A stretch of DNA of 64,000 bases from Enterovibrio baiacu (GCF_004120195.1 NZ_SCHN01000007.1:62001-126000); one strand, 5' to 3'; positions 46,067 through 55,865 are shown, counted from the stretch's first letter. The notes: a model not told the origin generated them from the sequence alone. Numbers and translations are program-made.

Positions 46067-47032
46067 ACTGATCTCGTGATTAAATATGTCTAACAAAAAC
46101 GGCAGGGGATTATAGGCTACACGCCAAGTAAATCAACGATCCTGTATTCAACAGAAAGCGTTATTTACTTTGCAGTGTTAATTTATTTTCATATTATTCA
46201 ATCAATTGAATTAAATATGCACTAATGTTGCAAATCTCAAGTTGGTTGTGTTGTCTTACTGTTAAGTCAGGGTTGGCTGTTAAATTTACACCGTTACGTA
46301 ACAATTAAGGTGAATATTATCTGAATAGCCGCACGACATGTTTGTGACGAACGACAAGTCTTGCACTCACGGTTTACGCTTGTTTGCCGTGTTCGATTTT
46401 TGGCACATAAAACTTGGATGCTCACTGTGTGATTTGAGCTTTTGAGGGAGAATTTTTTCTTAGCCAAGATCATGCTTCAGGGTTTAATCTACTAAGATGC
46501 TATCTCAAAATTAACGGTGGAGACTTTTATCAATTGTAGTAGTGCGTACCAATCTCACCTTTATTTATTAGAATGTAACTAAGTATATTTGGTTAAATTA
46601 GCATGAGAGCCTTAAATAATCCAAAAGAAATCAAAACTACACACTTATCTCATTTGAATAAAACCAGTACTTGGATTGTATTTTTGTTTCATGAGTGAGA
46701 TGTCGTGATGATTTTATAAAAGAATTATTGAAAGAATTTTGGAACCTATCAATGAGAAGGTACGCATTAAAATCATTGAACGCCTATGACATAAATGTAA
46801 TGTAAAACATGACATTAAGTGCTTTCTTGCTGTGTTTTTATGCTTAATCTACGTGAAGCTATTTAGCCTTGGTAGTGCATTGATTTTGAATTCTGACGCG
46901 ATTTAAAACAGCGTATATGTCTTTATCCTGTTTGACGCTGATAAAAGCCCTTGATAACATTTTGCCAAAGAAGAATATACTCACAATGCACTATTATTTG
47001 TGTAATAAATTCATTGGCTTAAAGGTGGTAAT
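46067..47032. other. Long AT-rich non-coding region between TcpP-like gene and ACP operon
   Basis: About 965 bp hold no supported gene. It is visibly richer in A and T than the flanks, with many stop codons. Two tiny frames (46603, 31 codons; 46752, 17 codons) lack ribosome sites. It contains a possible promoter, TTGACG-N17-TAACAT (46932-46960), before the ACP gene. AAAGGTGG precedes the ACP ATG. Confidence 0.5.
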
Positions 47033-47320
47033 ATGGGTCAAAATATAAAAAGTTCGCAATATTTAACGGAGTCTCAAATATCTGAAATATTAAGTCGTTT
47101 AGAGTCGGAGTCAGAAACTGCGATTGCAGCGAAAGATATTTTACCTACGATGTCGTTGCGTGAAGATCTAGGAATGGATTCCATGCAAGCTGTTTCTCTT
47201 ACACTCGACTTAGAAGATTCTCTGTCTATATCTATAGATGATGAAGATTTAGTTAAGCTCGATACCGTGAATGACCTTTTTGAAATCATTGAATCTAAGC
47301 TAAGTCAAAACAATGGATAG
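47033..47320 (+). CDS. Stand-alone acyl carrier protein
   Basis: The 95-residue acidic protein has the phosphopantetheine attachment motif LGMDSM with Ser50, followed by LTLDLEDSLSISI, the helix II recognition region. It is separate from the housekeeping fab cluster and overlaps the ketosynthase gene by 8 bp, so it is a dedicated carrier for the pathway here. It needs a phosphopantetheinyl transferase, which is not encoded nearby. Confidence 0.93.
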   Translation: MGQNIKSSQYLTESQISEILSRLESESETAIAAKDILPTMSLREDLGMDSMQAVSLTLDLEDSLSISIDDEDLVKLDTVNDLFEIIESKLSQNNG

Positions 47321-48563
47321 TCGCAGACGTGTTGTTGTAACCGGTGTTGGTGTCGTTTCATCAATAGGCAATGACTTTGACACACTGACGGAATCCTTAA
47401 AGCTTGGTCGCAGTGGTATTCGTGCGGTCGAATCGTGGTCTGAGTATGGGTTAACGAGCCGTGTTGCGGGTTTAATTGATCTTGACGAGGCTAAAATACA
47501 GTCCGCGAACATTCCCCTGAAACTCCGCAGAGCGATGCCTACCTCAACGCTTTATTGCAGTGTTGCCGCTAGTGATGCTATTTCGTCTTCTCGTTTGACC
47601 CCTGAAGAGCTTGCTGATCCCCGAACTGCTTGCCTTGTTGGCAGCGGTGTGGCTGATGTCGGTGTGATACACAGAGAGGGGGCAAGGTGTTACGAAGGGA
47701 ATGTTCGCAGAACAGAGCCCTATACCGTACTCAAATCCATGAGCAGCACGGCGAGTGCAATCCTCACGAAACTCTTTGGTATCACTGGGCGCAGCTATTC
47801 GATCTCGTCTGCGTGTGCGACGGGCGCGCACAACATTGGCCATGCTTACGAACTGATCCGTGACGGGGTGATTGACCGCGCCGTAACGGGTGGCTGTGAG
47901 GAAGTGAATGAGTTGATCGTTGCTTCTTTTCAAGCATTGAGAATGGCCCTTTCTACAGGGTTTAACGACACACCTGAAAGTGCATCACGTCCCTATGATA
48001 CTGATAGAGATGGGTTTGTGATTAGTGGTGGTGCTGGTGTGCTTGTCGTAGAGTCGCTTGATTCAGCGTTAGCGCGTAACGCTCCCATTTATGCAGAAAT
48101 CATGGGTTACGCGGCGAACTCAGACCCTTACGATCTCGTCCTGCCTCAAGCAGACGGCGGTACATTTGTTGATTGTATTGCCAGTTCATTAGACGACGCG
48201 GGCATTTCCTCTGTCGATATTGATGCCATTAACACGCATGGAACAGGGACTGTCGCGGGCGATGTGGCCGAAGTGAATGGTCTACGCAGGGCGTTTGGTA
48301 ACAATGTTCCAAGGTTCTCGTCGACAAAATCAATGACAGGGCATGCGATCGGTGCAGTCGGGGCCATTGAGTTGATCGCTTGCATTGCGATGCTGAAAGA
48401 GGGCTTTATCGCCCCTTCTATCAATATCGATAATCTCGATCCTCTTTTTGCTGATGCCCCTATCGTTCGAGAAACCACAGAGGCTGATTTGAAGACAATG
48501 CTGTCTTTGAACTTTGGTTTCGGTGGAACGAATGCAGCGACGGTCCTGAGAAAAATGGACTGA
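47313..48563 (+). CDS. Beta-ketoacyl-ACP synthase, FabB/FabF-like
   Basis: The 416-residue condensing enzyme has the intact triad: C168 in SSACATGAHN, H309 in NTHGTGT and H344 in MTGHAIGA. It condenses malonyl-ACP with an acyl-ACP. It is one of three acyl-chain enzymes in the locus; no ketoreductase or enoyl reductase is present, so those steps would be borrowed from housekeeping FabG/FabI or omitted. Its gene overlaps the ACP gene. Confidence 0.93.
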   Translation: MDSRRRVVVTGVGVVSSIGNDFDTLTESLKLGRSGIRAVESWSEYGLTSRVAGLIDLDEAKIQSANIPLKLRRAMPTSTLYCSVAASDAISSSRLTPEELADPRTACLVGSGVADVGVIHREGARCYEGNVRRTEPYTVLKSMSSTASAILTKLFGITGRSYSISSACATGAHNIGHAYELIRDGVIDRAVTGGCEEVNELIVASFQALRMALSTGFNDTPESASRPYDTDRDGFVISGGAGVLVVESLDSALARNAPIYAEIMGYAANSDPYDLVLPQADGGTFVDCIASSLDDAGISSVDIDAINTHGTGTVAGDVAEVNGLRRAFGNNVPRFSSTKSMTGHAIGAVGAIELIACIAMLKEGFIAPSINIDNLDPLFADAPIVRETTEADLKTMLSLNFGFGGTNAATVLRKMD

Positions 48564-48586
48564 CACTTTGGTATCTGTGACTCGCG

Positions 48587-49099
48587 ATGATGAATAGACG
48601 TTTTATTGATGGGTTGAGGGGGCCGCAAGGCCACCTAGAAAAAGAGGCTATTCGCGCGATCTTATCCTACGGCGATGCCTTTTTGTTTGTGGACTCCGTG
48701 AGCCATTTGACTGATTCGGATATCGTCGCGCAATACCACATCCCCGAATCATCTGAACTGATTGATGCACACTTCAAACATGCCCGCATGATGCCGGGTG
48801 TTCTAATGGGCGAAGCATTAGCACAAGCCGGTATTGTGTTAGTGCATTACCGAAGTGAGTTTGAAGAAGAGACAGATGTGATTGCGAGTACCGTCAACCA
48901 AATGCGGTTTAAGTCTCCCGCATTGCCCGGAGATACCTTAGAAGCACGCGTCAGCATAAAGGCGATCAATCGTCTTGGTGCGAGGCTCATCGGGCATTCC
49001 TACGTCAATGATCGCGAGGTGTTGTCTGCCACGTTTGATCTCACGTTTATAAAGCGAGAGAACCTTATTGAACATCTCTCTCAACACGTCACGCGTTGA
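48587..49099 (+). CDS. FabZ-like hotdog-fold dehydratase
   Basis: The 170-residue protein has DAHFKHARMMPGVLMGEALAQAG, corresponding to the FabZ active helix with His62 and Glu76. It probably dehydrates 3-hydroxyacyl-ACP made with the adjacent ketosynthase and ACP. A thioesterase role is a weaker alternative because the His/Glu pair favours dehydration. It begins 23 bp after the ketosynthase gene. ATG codons at 48587 and 48590 are both possible. Confidence 0.87.
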   Translation: MMNRRFIDGLRGPQGHLEKEAIRAILSYGDAFLFVDSVSHLTDSDIVAQYHIPESSELIDAHFKHARMMPGVLMGEALAQAGIVLVHYRSEFEEETDVIASTVNQMRFKSPALPGDTLEARVSIKAINRLGARLIGHSYVNDREVLSATFDLTFIKRENLIEHLSQHVTR

Positions 49100-49262
49100 G
49101 AGCAGGCGTATCCTATTTTTTCGCCCAATCATCAAATTGCTGCATGCCTATACAAGGTGAATTCGAGTACATGGAAGTCGTTTGGGTAAACTTCAACTGC
49201 CGTGTGATAGACATTTTGGACGTTGTTTCATCATGCGTTAAACAATATGAGTGGGGATTTTA

Positions 49263-49712
49263 GTGTCCTTTAGACTAGCAACGGTAAATGACTTTATTGA
49301 TGTAACGCCATCGCGTTTTAGGTGCTCGAGTTATAAAAATTCAGCATATCCTCTTGGGTGTTCAATGTCAGAACTTGATTCAGCGTTGGGAGAGGGAGAT
49401 TTTGCTGTTTTTGATGACACGACCAACGTGGGATTTATCAGAATAAAAGCCATGTTTCATGGCATCGCCTATCTTGATTTCCATTTGCTCAGTGGTGTGG
49501 CTGACAAAGAAGTGCAGTCTGTGTTGAGCTGGTTATCTGAACACTACGATATCGGAAAATATTACCTGCAGTTACTTCCCCATGAACAGCTGGAGCTAGA
49601 TTGTTTAACGCGTTTAGGTTTCACCGAAGAAGCGCGTTTAAGAGAGCAGTTGTTTGTTGAAGGGACATATTGCGACTTAATCATGATGGGAAGTGAGGAT
49701 AAACGTGTTTGA
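49263..49712 (+). CDS. GNAT-family acyltransferase, first of two
   Basis: The 149-residue protein ends with LGFTEEARLREQLFVEGTY, the beta5-helix4-beta6 pattern of RimJ/RimL-like N-acetyltransferases, and has a shorter, divergent N-terminus. It would transfer an acetyl or longer acyl group from CoA or ACP to an amine. I chose the GTG at 49263 because GGGGA lies five bases upstream; a GTG at 49251 is the alternative. It overlaps the next gene by 8 bp. In this cluster it is a candidate for joining the ACP-bound chain to an amine. Confidence 0.7.
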   Translation: MSFRLATVNDFIDVTPSRFRCSSYKNSAYPLGCSMSELDSALGEGDFAVFDDTTNVGFIRIKAMFHGIAYLDFHLLSGVADKEVQSVLSWLSEHYDIGKYYLQLLPHEQLELDCLTRLGFTEEARLREQLFVEGTYCDLIMMGSEDKRV

Positions 49713-50307
49713 CAGTGTTCGTGGAATCTATTGCGCTATACGTCGCCCCAATCTCGAAGACCTGGATACCATTACTCGCTGGCTGGATGATCCTTACCTG
49801 AATTCGACCGTTTTTGACAGTTCAACCTTTGTTAACGGCGCTCAGGAACAAGCGATGACGTGGCTAGAACAGAACGCGACTGTTTATGGTGCAGACAACC
49901 TCTTGGGGTTGGTCTGTTCTGTGAAAAGTGGCAAGCCAATCGGGATGGTCTGGTTCAACAACATTGACTGGAAAAGCCGCACTGCAGACCTTCGCTATTT
50001 GGTCGGGGAAGCCGAGTATCGTACCAGTGTGTTCGGGCCTGAAATCGCGCTGCTCAGCCTTCAAATGGCTTTTAATGTGATGAATTTACATAAGATTTTT
50101 GGTTATGTTTTGTCGGGGAATGAGAATTCAATTAGCCTGGCAGAATTTGGAGGCATTAAAGAAGGTGTGCTAAAAAACTACGTGCGAGTAGGCGATGGAT
50201 GGAACGACTACCATCTCTATGCCATGTTCTCAGATGACTTCCGGGCATTTTTACAAAAACACAAAGATGGGGTGTTACGCCGCCACTTTAAGAAAGGCCT
50301 ATTCTAA
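49705..50307 (+). CDS. GNAT-family acyltransferase, second of two
   Basis: The 200-residue protein is a RimJ/RimL-type GNAT: IRRPNLEDLDTITRWLDDPYLN at the start, GKPIGMVWFNN, LRYLVGEAEYR, and NLHKIFGYVLSGNENSISLAE near residue 135. It is longer than its neighbour and has the more complete fold. GAGGA supports the GTG start at 49705, inside the previous gene's end. It may acylate the peptide or another amine made here, or be an immunity enzyme. Confidence 0.82.
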   Translation: MFDSVRGIYCAIRRPNLEDLDTITRWLDDPYLNSTVFDSSTFVNGAQEQAMTWLEQNATVYGADNLLGLVCSVKSGKPIGMVWFNNIDWKSRTADLRYLVGEAEYRTSVFGPEIALLSLQMAFNVMNLHKIFGYVLSGNENSISLAEFGGIKEGVLKNYVRVGDGWNDYHLYAMFSDDFRAFLQKHKDGVLRRHFKKGLF

Positions 50308-50309
50308 AC

Positions 50310-50915
50310 GTGGGCCTACTTGCTTTACTGCTTACGTTTGTTGTTTGCGTCTCTTTTTTATACCCGCGAGTCATCGGTGATCGCCTTGGCTTCATGTTCA
50401 TGCTCCCCGTGCTTGCCTACACCGTGATTTTCTATGTGGACTGGCAGTTTGCGTCTCTGATTCAACTTTTTACGATGATTGTCGGTGGGGCATGTGTCGG
50501 TATCGGTTTGCTGTTCGCGGGGTTACCCTTGAGTTCACCTCAACCAAAAGCATTCATGGTAAACAGCATGCGCGGGTTGAGCAGCCTTAAAGAAAACAGG
50601 CCTTATCTCTTATTTCAAGTTGGGATAACGTGTTACGAAGAGCTGATTTGGCGAGTATTTCTGATCAGCACATTGTTGTTAGTGCTGCCTGCTTGGGCAG
50701 CAATCTTCCTTTCTTCTGTCCTTTTCTGGACCGTTCACGGGGAAAACAGACCGTTAGGGTGGCACTCATTAGAGTTTTTTATCTTCTCAATGGTGCTTGC
50801 TGTTGCTTACAACCTGTTTGAATCCGTGCTCTTTGTCTGGGTTATTCACCTCACCAGAAATGTCCTTATTCTTTCAGCCTCGGACTATGAGCAACGTCAG
50901 GCTAGCCCGAGCTAA
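50310..50915 (+). CDS. CPBP-family intramembrane metalloprotease
   Basis: The 201-residue polytopic protein has all three motifs of the CAAX protease/bacteriocin-processing (Abi) family: EExxxR at 110-115 (EELIWR), FxxxH at 139-143 (FWTVH) and HxxxN at 180-184. The family includes eukaryotic Rce1 and bacterial proteases tied to peptide maturation or self-immunity. It starts at GTG two bases after the GNAT gene and ends 9 bp before the convergent MacB-like gene. It is the best candidate for leader removal or immunity here. Confidence 0.9.
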   Translation: MGLLALLLTFVVCVSFLYPRVIGDRLGFMFMLPVLAYTVIFYVDWQFASLIQLFTMIVGGACVGIGLLFAGLPLSSPQPKAFMVNSMRGLSSLKENRPYLLFQVGITCYEELIWRVFLISTLLLVLPAWAAIFLSSVLFWTVHGENRPLGWHSLEFFIFSMVLAVAYNLFESVLFVWVIHLTRNVLILSASDYEQRQASPS

Positions 50916-50924
50916 AAGGCTTGT

Positions 50925-52169
50925 TTACGCATCCCTGAGCGCATCTACTGGCTTCATTTGAGCCGCTCTTCGCGCAGGCACATACCCCGCAACCAATCCA
51001 ACCAAAATTGACACAAAAAGGGCAATACTGATGCCTAACATTCCCGGAAATAATGGGAAGCCGGTAAAAATGTCTAAAACAACCCCAATGAGCATCCCCA
51101 CGGCCAAACCCGCAAGGCCACCAATCAAACAAATGAGCACTGATTCGACAATAAATTGCACCATGATATGGCTGCGATGCGCGCCAATGGCCGCACGAAT
51201 ACCGATTTCCCGTGTCCGTTCAGCAACCGCTGTGCTCATGATACCGGCAACACCTATTGCCCCAACGATCAACGCGCTAGAGGCGGCAATAATGCCAATA
51301 ATGGTGACACCGCCAAGAATGTTATCTGTGGTTTTGATGTATGACGCGAGGGTTTCACTTTGATATTCAAACACGCCTTGATAGCGTCGCGACAGCACCC
51401 CTTTTAGCTGAGCGGCGGCGGCTTCAGCGGCTTCGACCGACGTGGCTTCAACTTGTAGGTAGTTAACATCGCTATTTCCATTCAGTGTTTGAATAAGCGG
51501 GTAGCTCACTAAAATGCGATTATTCACATCTCCGCCTGCAGAGCCGATGCTAGCGAGCAAATCTCGACTTTTAGATCGCAGAACACCAACAACCTGATAT
51601 TCACGACCTGAGATTCTGAGTGTGCGACCTAAGGGATTGGGCATTCCAGGAAACAGGTCAGATGCCACGGTTTCGCCGATAACGGCGACAGGTCTACGAT
51701 TTCTGATTTCTACTTCTCGAAGGCCTCTTCCGATACGTAACTGGTCATTGTTGATGGCGAGGTAATCGACGTTGACGCCGATGACTTGCGCGTTGTTGTA
51801 ACGATTGCCCGCTTGAACGACAGGGGCGGGACCTCTCGGGTTTACAACAGGACTGATGAGACTGACTGAAGGACAACAATCACCTTGAAGGGCGATTAAA
51901 TCGCTGTTGTTGATGCCTGTTCCTGCGCGTATACGTCTGTGCGGGTCTTTGCTGCTATGCGCCCGATATACCCAAACAGATTTCAGGCCGAACGTTTCTA
52001 GTTCCTGCATGACGAATGCTTTGCCACCGGTGCTGACGGTATCAACCGTCATCACGGCGGCGATACCGACCGCAATGCCAATCATACTCAGCATGGATCT
52101 GCCCCAATTAGCGAGCATGGCCAGTCGTGCTTCTTTAAACAAGTCGGGCAGGATGCGGAGTGTTTTCAT
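50925..52169 (-). CDS. ABC transporter permease, MacB/FtsX type
   Basis: The 414-residue protein has one N-terminal membrane helix (about 25-45), a large periplasmic MacB core domain, and three C-terminal helices with the segment MSTAVAERTREIGIRAAIGA. MacB-type systems use mechanotransmission to push substrates from periplasm to outside through TolC. Here the ATPase is a separate gene whose stop codon abuts this start. It forms a unit with the ATPase and the HlyD-like adaptor. Confidence 0.9.
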   Translation of the reverse strand: MKTLRILPDLFKEARLAMLANWGRSMLSMIGIAVGIAAVMTVDTVSTGGKAFVMQELETFGLKSVWVYRAHSSKDPHRRIRAGTGINNSDLIALQGDCCPSVSLISPVVNPRGPAPVVQAGNRYNNAQVIGVNVDYLAINNDQLRIGRGLREVEIRNRRPVAVIGETVASDLFPGMPNPLGRTLRISGREYQVVGVLRSKSRDLLASIGSAGGDVNNRILVSYPLIQTLNGNSDVNYLQVEATSVEAAEAAAAQLKGVLSRRYQGVFEYQSETLASYIKTTDNILGGVTIIGIIAASSALIVGAIGVAGIMSTAVAERTREIGIRAAIGAHRSHIMVQFIVESVLICLIGGLAGLAVGMLIGVVLDIFTGFPLFPGMLGISIALFVSILVGLVAGYVPARRAAQMKPVDALRDA

Positions 52170-52828
52170 ATCACTATCCTGCCGTCTCGCATGTGTACCA
52201 CTCTGTCAGCCGCTTCGGCCAAATGTGCATCGTGAGTGACCATAACAATGGTATGCCCGTCAGCATGTAATGCTTTGAACAAATCCATTACCTGCTGCCC
52301 AGTTTGGCTGTCTAATGCGCCAGTTGGCTCATCTGCGATCAGTAATTTTGGCTTGTTCACCAACGCTCGAGCAATCGCCACACGTTGTTGCTGTCCACCG
52401 GAGAGTTGATTCGGGAAATGCGTTGCGCGATCGGCGAGGCCCACGCGTTCGAGTGCAGATAAAGCCAAGTCTTTGCGCTGGGAGGACGGGGTGCCTTGAT
52501 AGACTAAAGGAAGCATGACATTCGCCAACGCATCACGGCGTGATAGCAAATTAAACGATTGAAAGATGAATCCAATTAACGATGAACGAAGCGTTGCGAG
52601 CCCATCATCACCGGTTAGATGAACAGCGGTGCCGTCCAAATGGTAGGTGCCTTTGTCGGCGTTGTCTAAGCAGCCAATAATGTTGAGAAGGGTGCTTTTT
52701 CCTGAACCAGAGGCACCCATAATCGTCACGAATTCTCCCTGCTTAATGCTCAGATCAACCCCTTGTATGATGGGTAAGGGCGCGTCTCCGCTGAAGTAGG
52801 ATTTATGCAGGGATTCAATCTTGATCAT
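52166..52828 (-). CDS. ABC transporter ATP-binding protein, MacB/LolD type
   Basis: The 220-residue ATPase starts [15 protein letters not shown] and has Walker [10 protein letters not shown], signature LSGGQQQR and Walker [13 protein letters not shown]. It matches the short ATPases that pair with FtsX/MacB permeases. Its ATG lies 14 bp inside the adaptor gene, implying coupled translation; a longer frame to 52927 overlaps the adaptor and is unlikely. Confidence 0.92.
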   Translation of the reverse strand: MIKIESLHKSYFSGDAPLPIIQGVDLSIKQGEFVTIMGASGSGKSTLLNIIGCLDNADKGTYHLDGTAVHLTGDDGLATLRSSLIGFIFQSFNLLSRRDALANVMLPLVYQGTPSSQRKDLALSALERVGLADRATHFPNQLSGGQQQRVAIARALVNKPKLLIADEPTGALDSQTGQQVMDLFKALHADGHTIVMVTHDAHLAEAADRVVHMRDGRIVI

Positions 52829-53936
52829 GCTTCGCTGCAAACCTTGCTGTACGGCCATTTTCAAGATAGCCGCTATCAAACAGGGCGACCTGTTGCCCTT
52901 CCTGAACGCCGCTGAGGATTTCAACATGTGTGTCCGTTTCTAACCCTGATTCGACAGGCTGCAACCGAATGACGCCTTGTTCTACCAATGCAACTTCAAA
53001 GTGCCCAGGCTCGCGTTCACGCAGGGCGCTGTAGGGCAGCCTAAGCACATCGCCTCGTTCTTCTATCACGATTTCAATATCCAGTTGTTGCCCGAGCAGA
53101 AGTTTAGGGGCATCGGCGCCTAACCCCATGCGTACTGGAAACGTATTTAAGTGGCGTGCTGATGTACGCTCGATAGCGGGGCCAATCCAATGAATTTGCG
53201 TTTGCCAGCGCTGGTTGGGAAACGCATCTGATGAAACGTTAACCAGCTGGCCAACGTGAATTCTTCCTGAATCAACGGCATCCAGATTCGCTTCTATTTC
53301 CCATCCCTCAATCGCCACGAGTTGGAAAAGATCCGTACCGGCTTCAACCCATTGTCCAGACTCAGTCCACTTATCCACGATAACGGCGTCGAAAGGGGCG
53401 TTTAGCTTTTGCCAATCTTGTTCAAGTACACGCATTTGGGCGTCAGCTTGGGCAATCGCAACGGCGGATTTTGCTTTCTCCAATTCATACTGCGCTTGGT
53501 CTAACGCTTCAACTGACACCAGTTTTCTGTCAGATAATTCGGATAATCTGTTGTAACGCTGTTGTTGCTCTCTTAAATGCACAGTTTCTTGCTGAACGAC
53601 GGCTTTAGCGCGTTTTAGTCGGGTGATTGAGGCGCGGTTATCCATGGCGGCCAAGGTGTCATCTTTGTTGACCAAATCACCATGAGCAACAAAGACCTGT
53701 TCGACGCGACCGTTCACTAAGGCCGTCAAAGTAACGGTGCGATCATTGATCACTTCTCCCGTTACTCGAATGATGTAGGCCATCTCATTGCGTTGTACGT
53801 GCACGCCTGACACTTCCAGAGGGGGCGTTTGATAGAAAAAGTAGCCTGTGGCAGCAGCAGAAACCAGAATAAGGATAGCGAAAGTGCTCTTGAAGTAGCC
53901 TCTCACGGATTGCCTACTAGACTGCTTCAATTTCAT
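52815..53936 (-). CDS. Periplasmic adaptor subunit, HlyD/MacA type
   Basis: The 373-residue protein has an N-terminal membrane anchor (about residues 17-37), a lipoyl-like half (GRVEQVFVAHGDLVNKDD), a coiled-coil hairpin of about 75 residues rich in Gln/Arg/Glu, and the matching lipoyl and beta-barrel segments. It would link the MacB-type permease to an outer membrane channel such as TolC, which is not encoded here. The start may instead be ATG 53972. It heads the three-gene exporter unit. Confidence 0.88.
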   Translation of the reverse strand: MKLKQSSRQSVRGYFKSTFAILILVSAAATGYFFYQTPPLEVSGVHVQRNEMAYIIRVTGEVINDRTVTLTALVNGRVEQVFVAHGDLVNKDDTLAAMDNRASITRLKRAKAVVQQETVHLREQQQRYNRLSELSDRKLVSVEALDQAQYELEKAKSAVAIAQADAQMRVLEQDWQKLNAPFDAVIVDKWTESGQWVEAGTDLFQLVAIEGWEIEANLDAVDSGRIHVGQLVNVSSDAFPNQRWQTQIHWIGPAIERTSARHLNTFPVRMGLGADAPKLLLGQQLDIEIVIEERGDVLRLPYSALREREPGHFEVALVEQGVIRLQPVESGLETDTHVEILSGVQEGQQVALFDSGYLENGRTARFAAKHDQD

Positions 53937-54128
53937 AAGAGGTGCTCTCAATTCTCTATCCCTACTGCTCATCAATTACGAGGACGTTAGCGCTTTTCAC
54001 TCTTATATCGTTAAGAGGCCATTTGGGGAGTATATCGCTTCGTGTGTCGAACATAAGTCTCAGTTTCGCTTAAACATTCAGTCTTTGTCAGCGAGTGAGA
54101 ACGGATGACGTTTCTTGGTTAAACGAAC

Positions 54129-55865
54129 CTACGCTTGGTTAACCTTTTTTAGCGCAGTTTCAGTCACGCGAGTGGCGTTACTTAAGCTGTCATTCTCCAG
54201 ATAGACGATGCGATCAACCGCTTCAAATAGGCGATCATCATGGCTGACAATCACCACAATTTTTGACTGTTTTAGGTCGCGTATAACATCAATCAGCAGG
54301 GTTACCGCTTCACTGTCTAAGTTATTCGTCGGCTCGTCCATTAGCAAAATCGGTGTATCGCGCAGTAATGCACGCGCGAGGCCTAGTTTTTGGACTTGGC
54401 CTCCTGATAGCTCTGAATGCGCATTTTTAATGACATGATCAATGCCTTGGTCGAGGCGCTCAACCCACTTATCGAGCCCCACCAAAGAGAGGGCGGCTTG
54501 AATCTTTTCTTGCTCAACGTCCATGCCAAACGTCACGTTGTTACGAATGGAGTCAGAAATGATGTGGATCTTTTGTGGCACCATTGAAATCCACTGAGAC
54601 CGGCTTGGTAGGGAATTGAGGCGTATAGTGTCGAGTGCAATGTGCCCTGATTGCGGTTTGAGCTCTCCGCTTAGAATGGTGAGTAGCGTTGATTTTCCAG
54701 CCCCGTTACCGCCGTTAATCAAATGTGCTTGGCCTTTATTGAAAGCCAAGTCTAGCTCGGTGAATAAAGGGTAGTCGTGCTGGTAGGAAAAACTCATCCC
54801 CTCTATACGCATCGACGCAATGGTGGTTGATGGGTCGATGTCGACACTCACGCGATCAACCGAATCTTGCTGAGATTGCGCTTGCGCTAAATCATCCAGT
54901 TCTTTTACGCGCATTAATGCCGTCAATTCGTTAGGCATACTTGAAGCAAACTCAATGATCCTAATCAGTGAAGGCACCATCAAGTTGAGTGTCGCTGTAT
55001 AGGTGATGATCAAGCCCACGGTCAACTGTTCTTCAATGACCATCGCACCGCCAAGATACCAAATGATAACCACGGCTAGCATGGGGATCCCCATAATAAT
55101 CATGCTCACTTTGGTATCATATAACTGACGGGTGAAGCGCTTTCGCTCCAAATCTTCAACGGCTTTTCGGCAATATTTCGAAAAGAAATTGCCAGCATCA
55201 TATATTTTTATTTCTGCATCAGCTTCTATGGTTTCTTGTACGACAGTGAATTTTGTTGCGGAGGCATCCGTTTCATCTTTAGACGATGACCACAGAGCAC
55301 TGTCAAATCGCATGTAAACAAGGATAGCTGCGGGTAACAAGACAAGAAGAATGGCACTTAATTGCCAATTCATGAAAAAAACGATCACTAATAAAACGAG
55401 CGATAAGACGAGATGGTGGATAGCGCTTGATAGCCCATAAGGCATGATGACTTCAAACTGGTCTATATCCCTTGTGACGCGCGAGAGCAGGTCACCGTTG
55501 TTGATTCTTAGTCGTTGATTAAAATTCAAACCCAGAATGCTTTTAATTACATCCTGATTAAAATCAATCATTATATCTTCGCGCACTTTTAGACGAAATC
55601 GCGCGTTAACATAACTGGTCACCAAATAACCGCTGTAAAGAATGGCGAGCAATGAAACGGTCTTTAGCAGTAAATCTGAATCTGCGCTAGGTAGCACTTG
55701 GTCAATGAGATGACCTGATAAGTAGGGCAGTGGTGCTTGAAATGCTGTTAGCAATAAAGCTAACAGTAGAAAAGATAAAGAATGATACTTTCTTTTTTTA
55801 TAGATGAGCTTATATAAGTAAGAAATTCGGGTCACAGTCCGATCCGGGTTTAGAGGAAAAACCAT
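54129..55865 (-). CDS. One-polypeptide ABC exporter (TMD-NBD)
   Basis: The 578-residue protein has a six-helix type-1 exporter membrane domain (about residues 30-310) followed by an ATPase with Walker A GGNGAGKST (385-393), LSGGQ (486-490) and Walker B ILLMDEPT (506-513). There is no N-terminal C39 peptidase, so any leader must be cut by another protease. It lies 79 bp downstream of the 40-residue peptide gene on the same strand and is its most likely exporter. Confidence 0.92.
   Translation of the reverse strand: MVFPLNPDRTVTRISYLYKLIYKKRKYHSLSFLLLALLLTAFQAPLPYLSGHLIDQVLPSADSDLLLKTVSLLAILYSGYLVTSYVNARFRLKVREDIMIDFNQDVIKSILGLNFNQRLRINNGDLLSRVTRDIDQFEVIMPYGLSSAIHHLVLSLVLLVIVFFMNWQLSAILLVLLPAAILVYMRFDSALWSSSKDETDASATKFTVVQETIEADAEIKIYDAGNFFSKYCRKAVEDLERKRFTRQLYDTKVSMIIMGIPMLAVVIIWYLGGAMVIEEQLTVGLIITYTATLNLMVPSLIRIIEFASSMPNELTALMRVKELDDLAQAQSQQDSVDRVSVDIDPSTTIASMRIEGMSFSYQHDYPLFTELDLAFNKGQAHLINGGNGAGKSTLLTILSGELKPQSGHIALDTIRLNSLPSRSQWISMVPQKIHIISDSIRNNVTFGMDVEQEKIQAALSLVGLDKWVERLDQGIDHVIKNAHSELSGGQVQKLGLARALLRDTPILLMDEPTNNLDSEAVTLLIDVIRDLKQSKIVVIVSHDDRLFEAVDRIVYLENDSLSNATRVTETALKKVNQA

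Noticed and set aside
46603-46805. Two tiny frames of 31 and 17 codons as further precursor peptides
   Set aside because: Neither has a ribosome site nor resembles the 40-residue peptide.
53976-54128. Third small peptide gene between exporter and adaptor genes
   Set aside because: No frame with a ribosome site was found in either strand of this gap.
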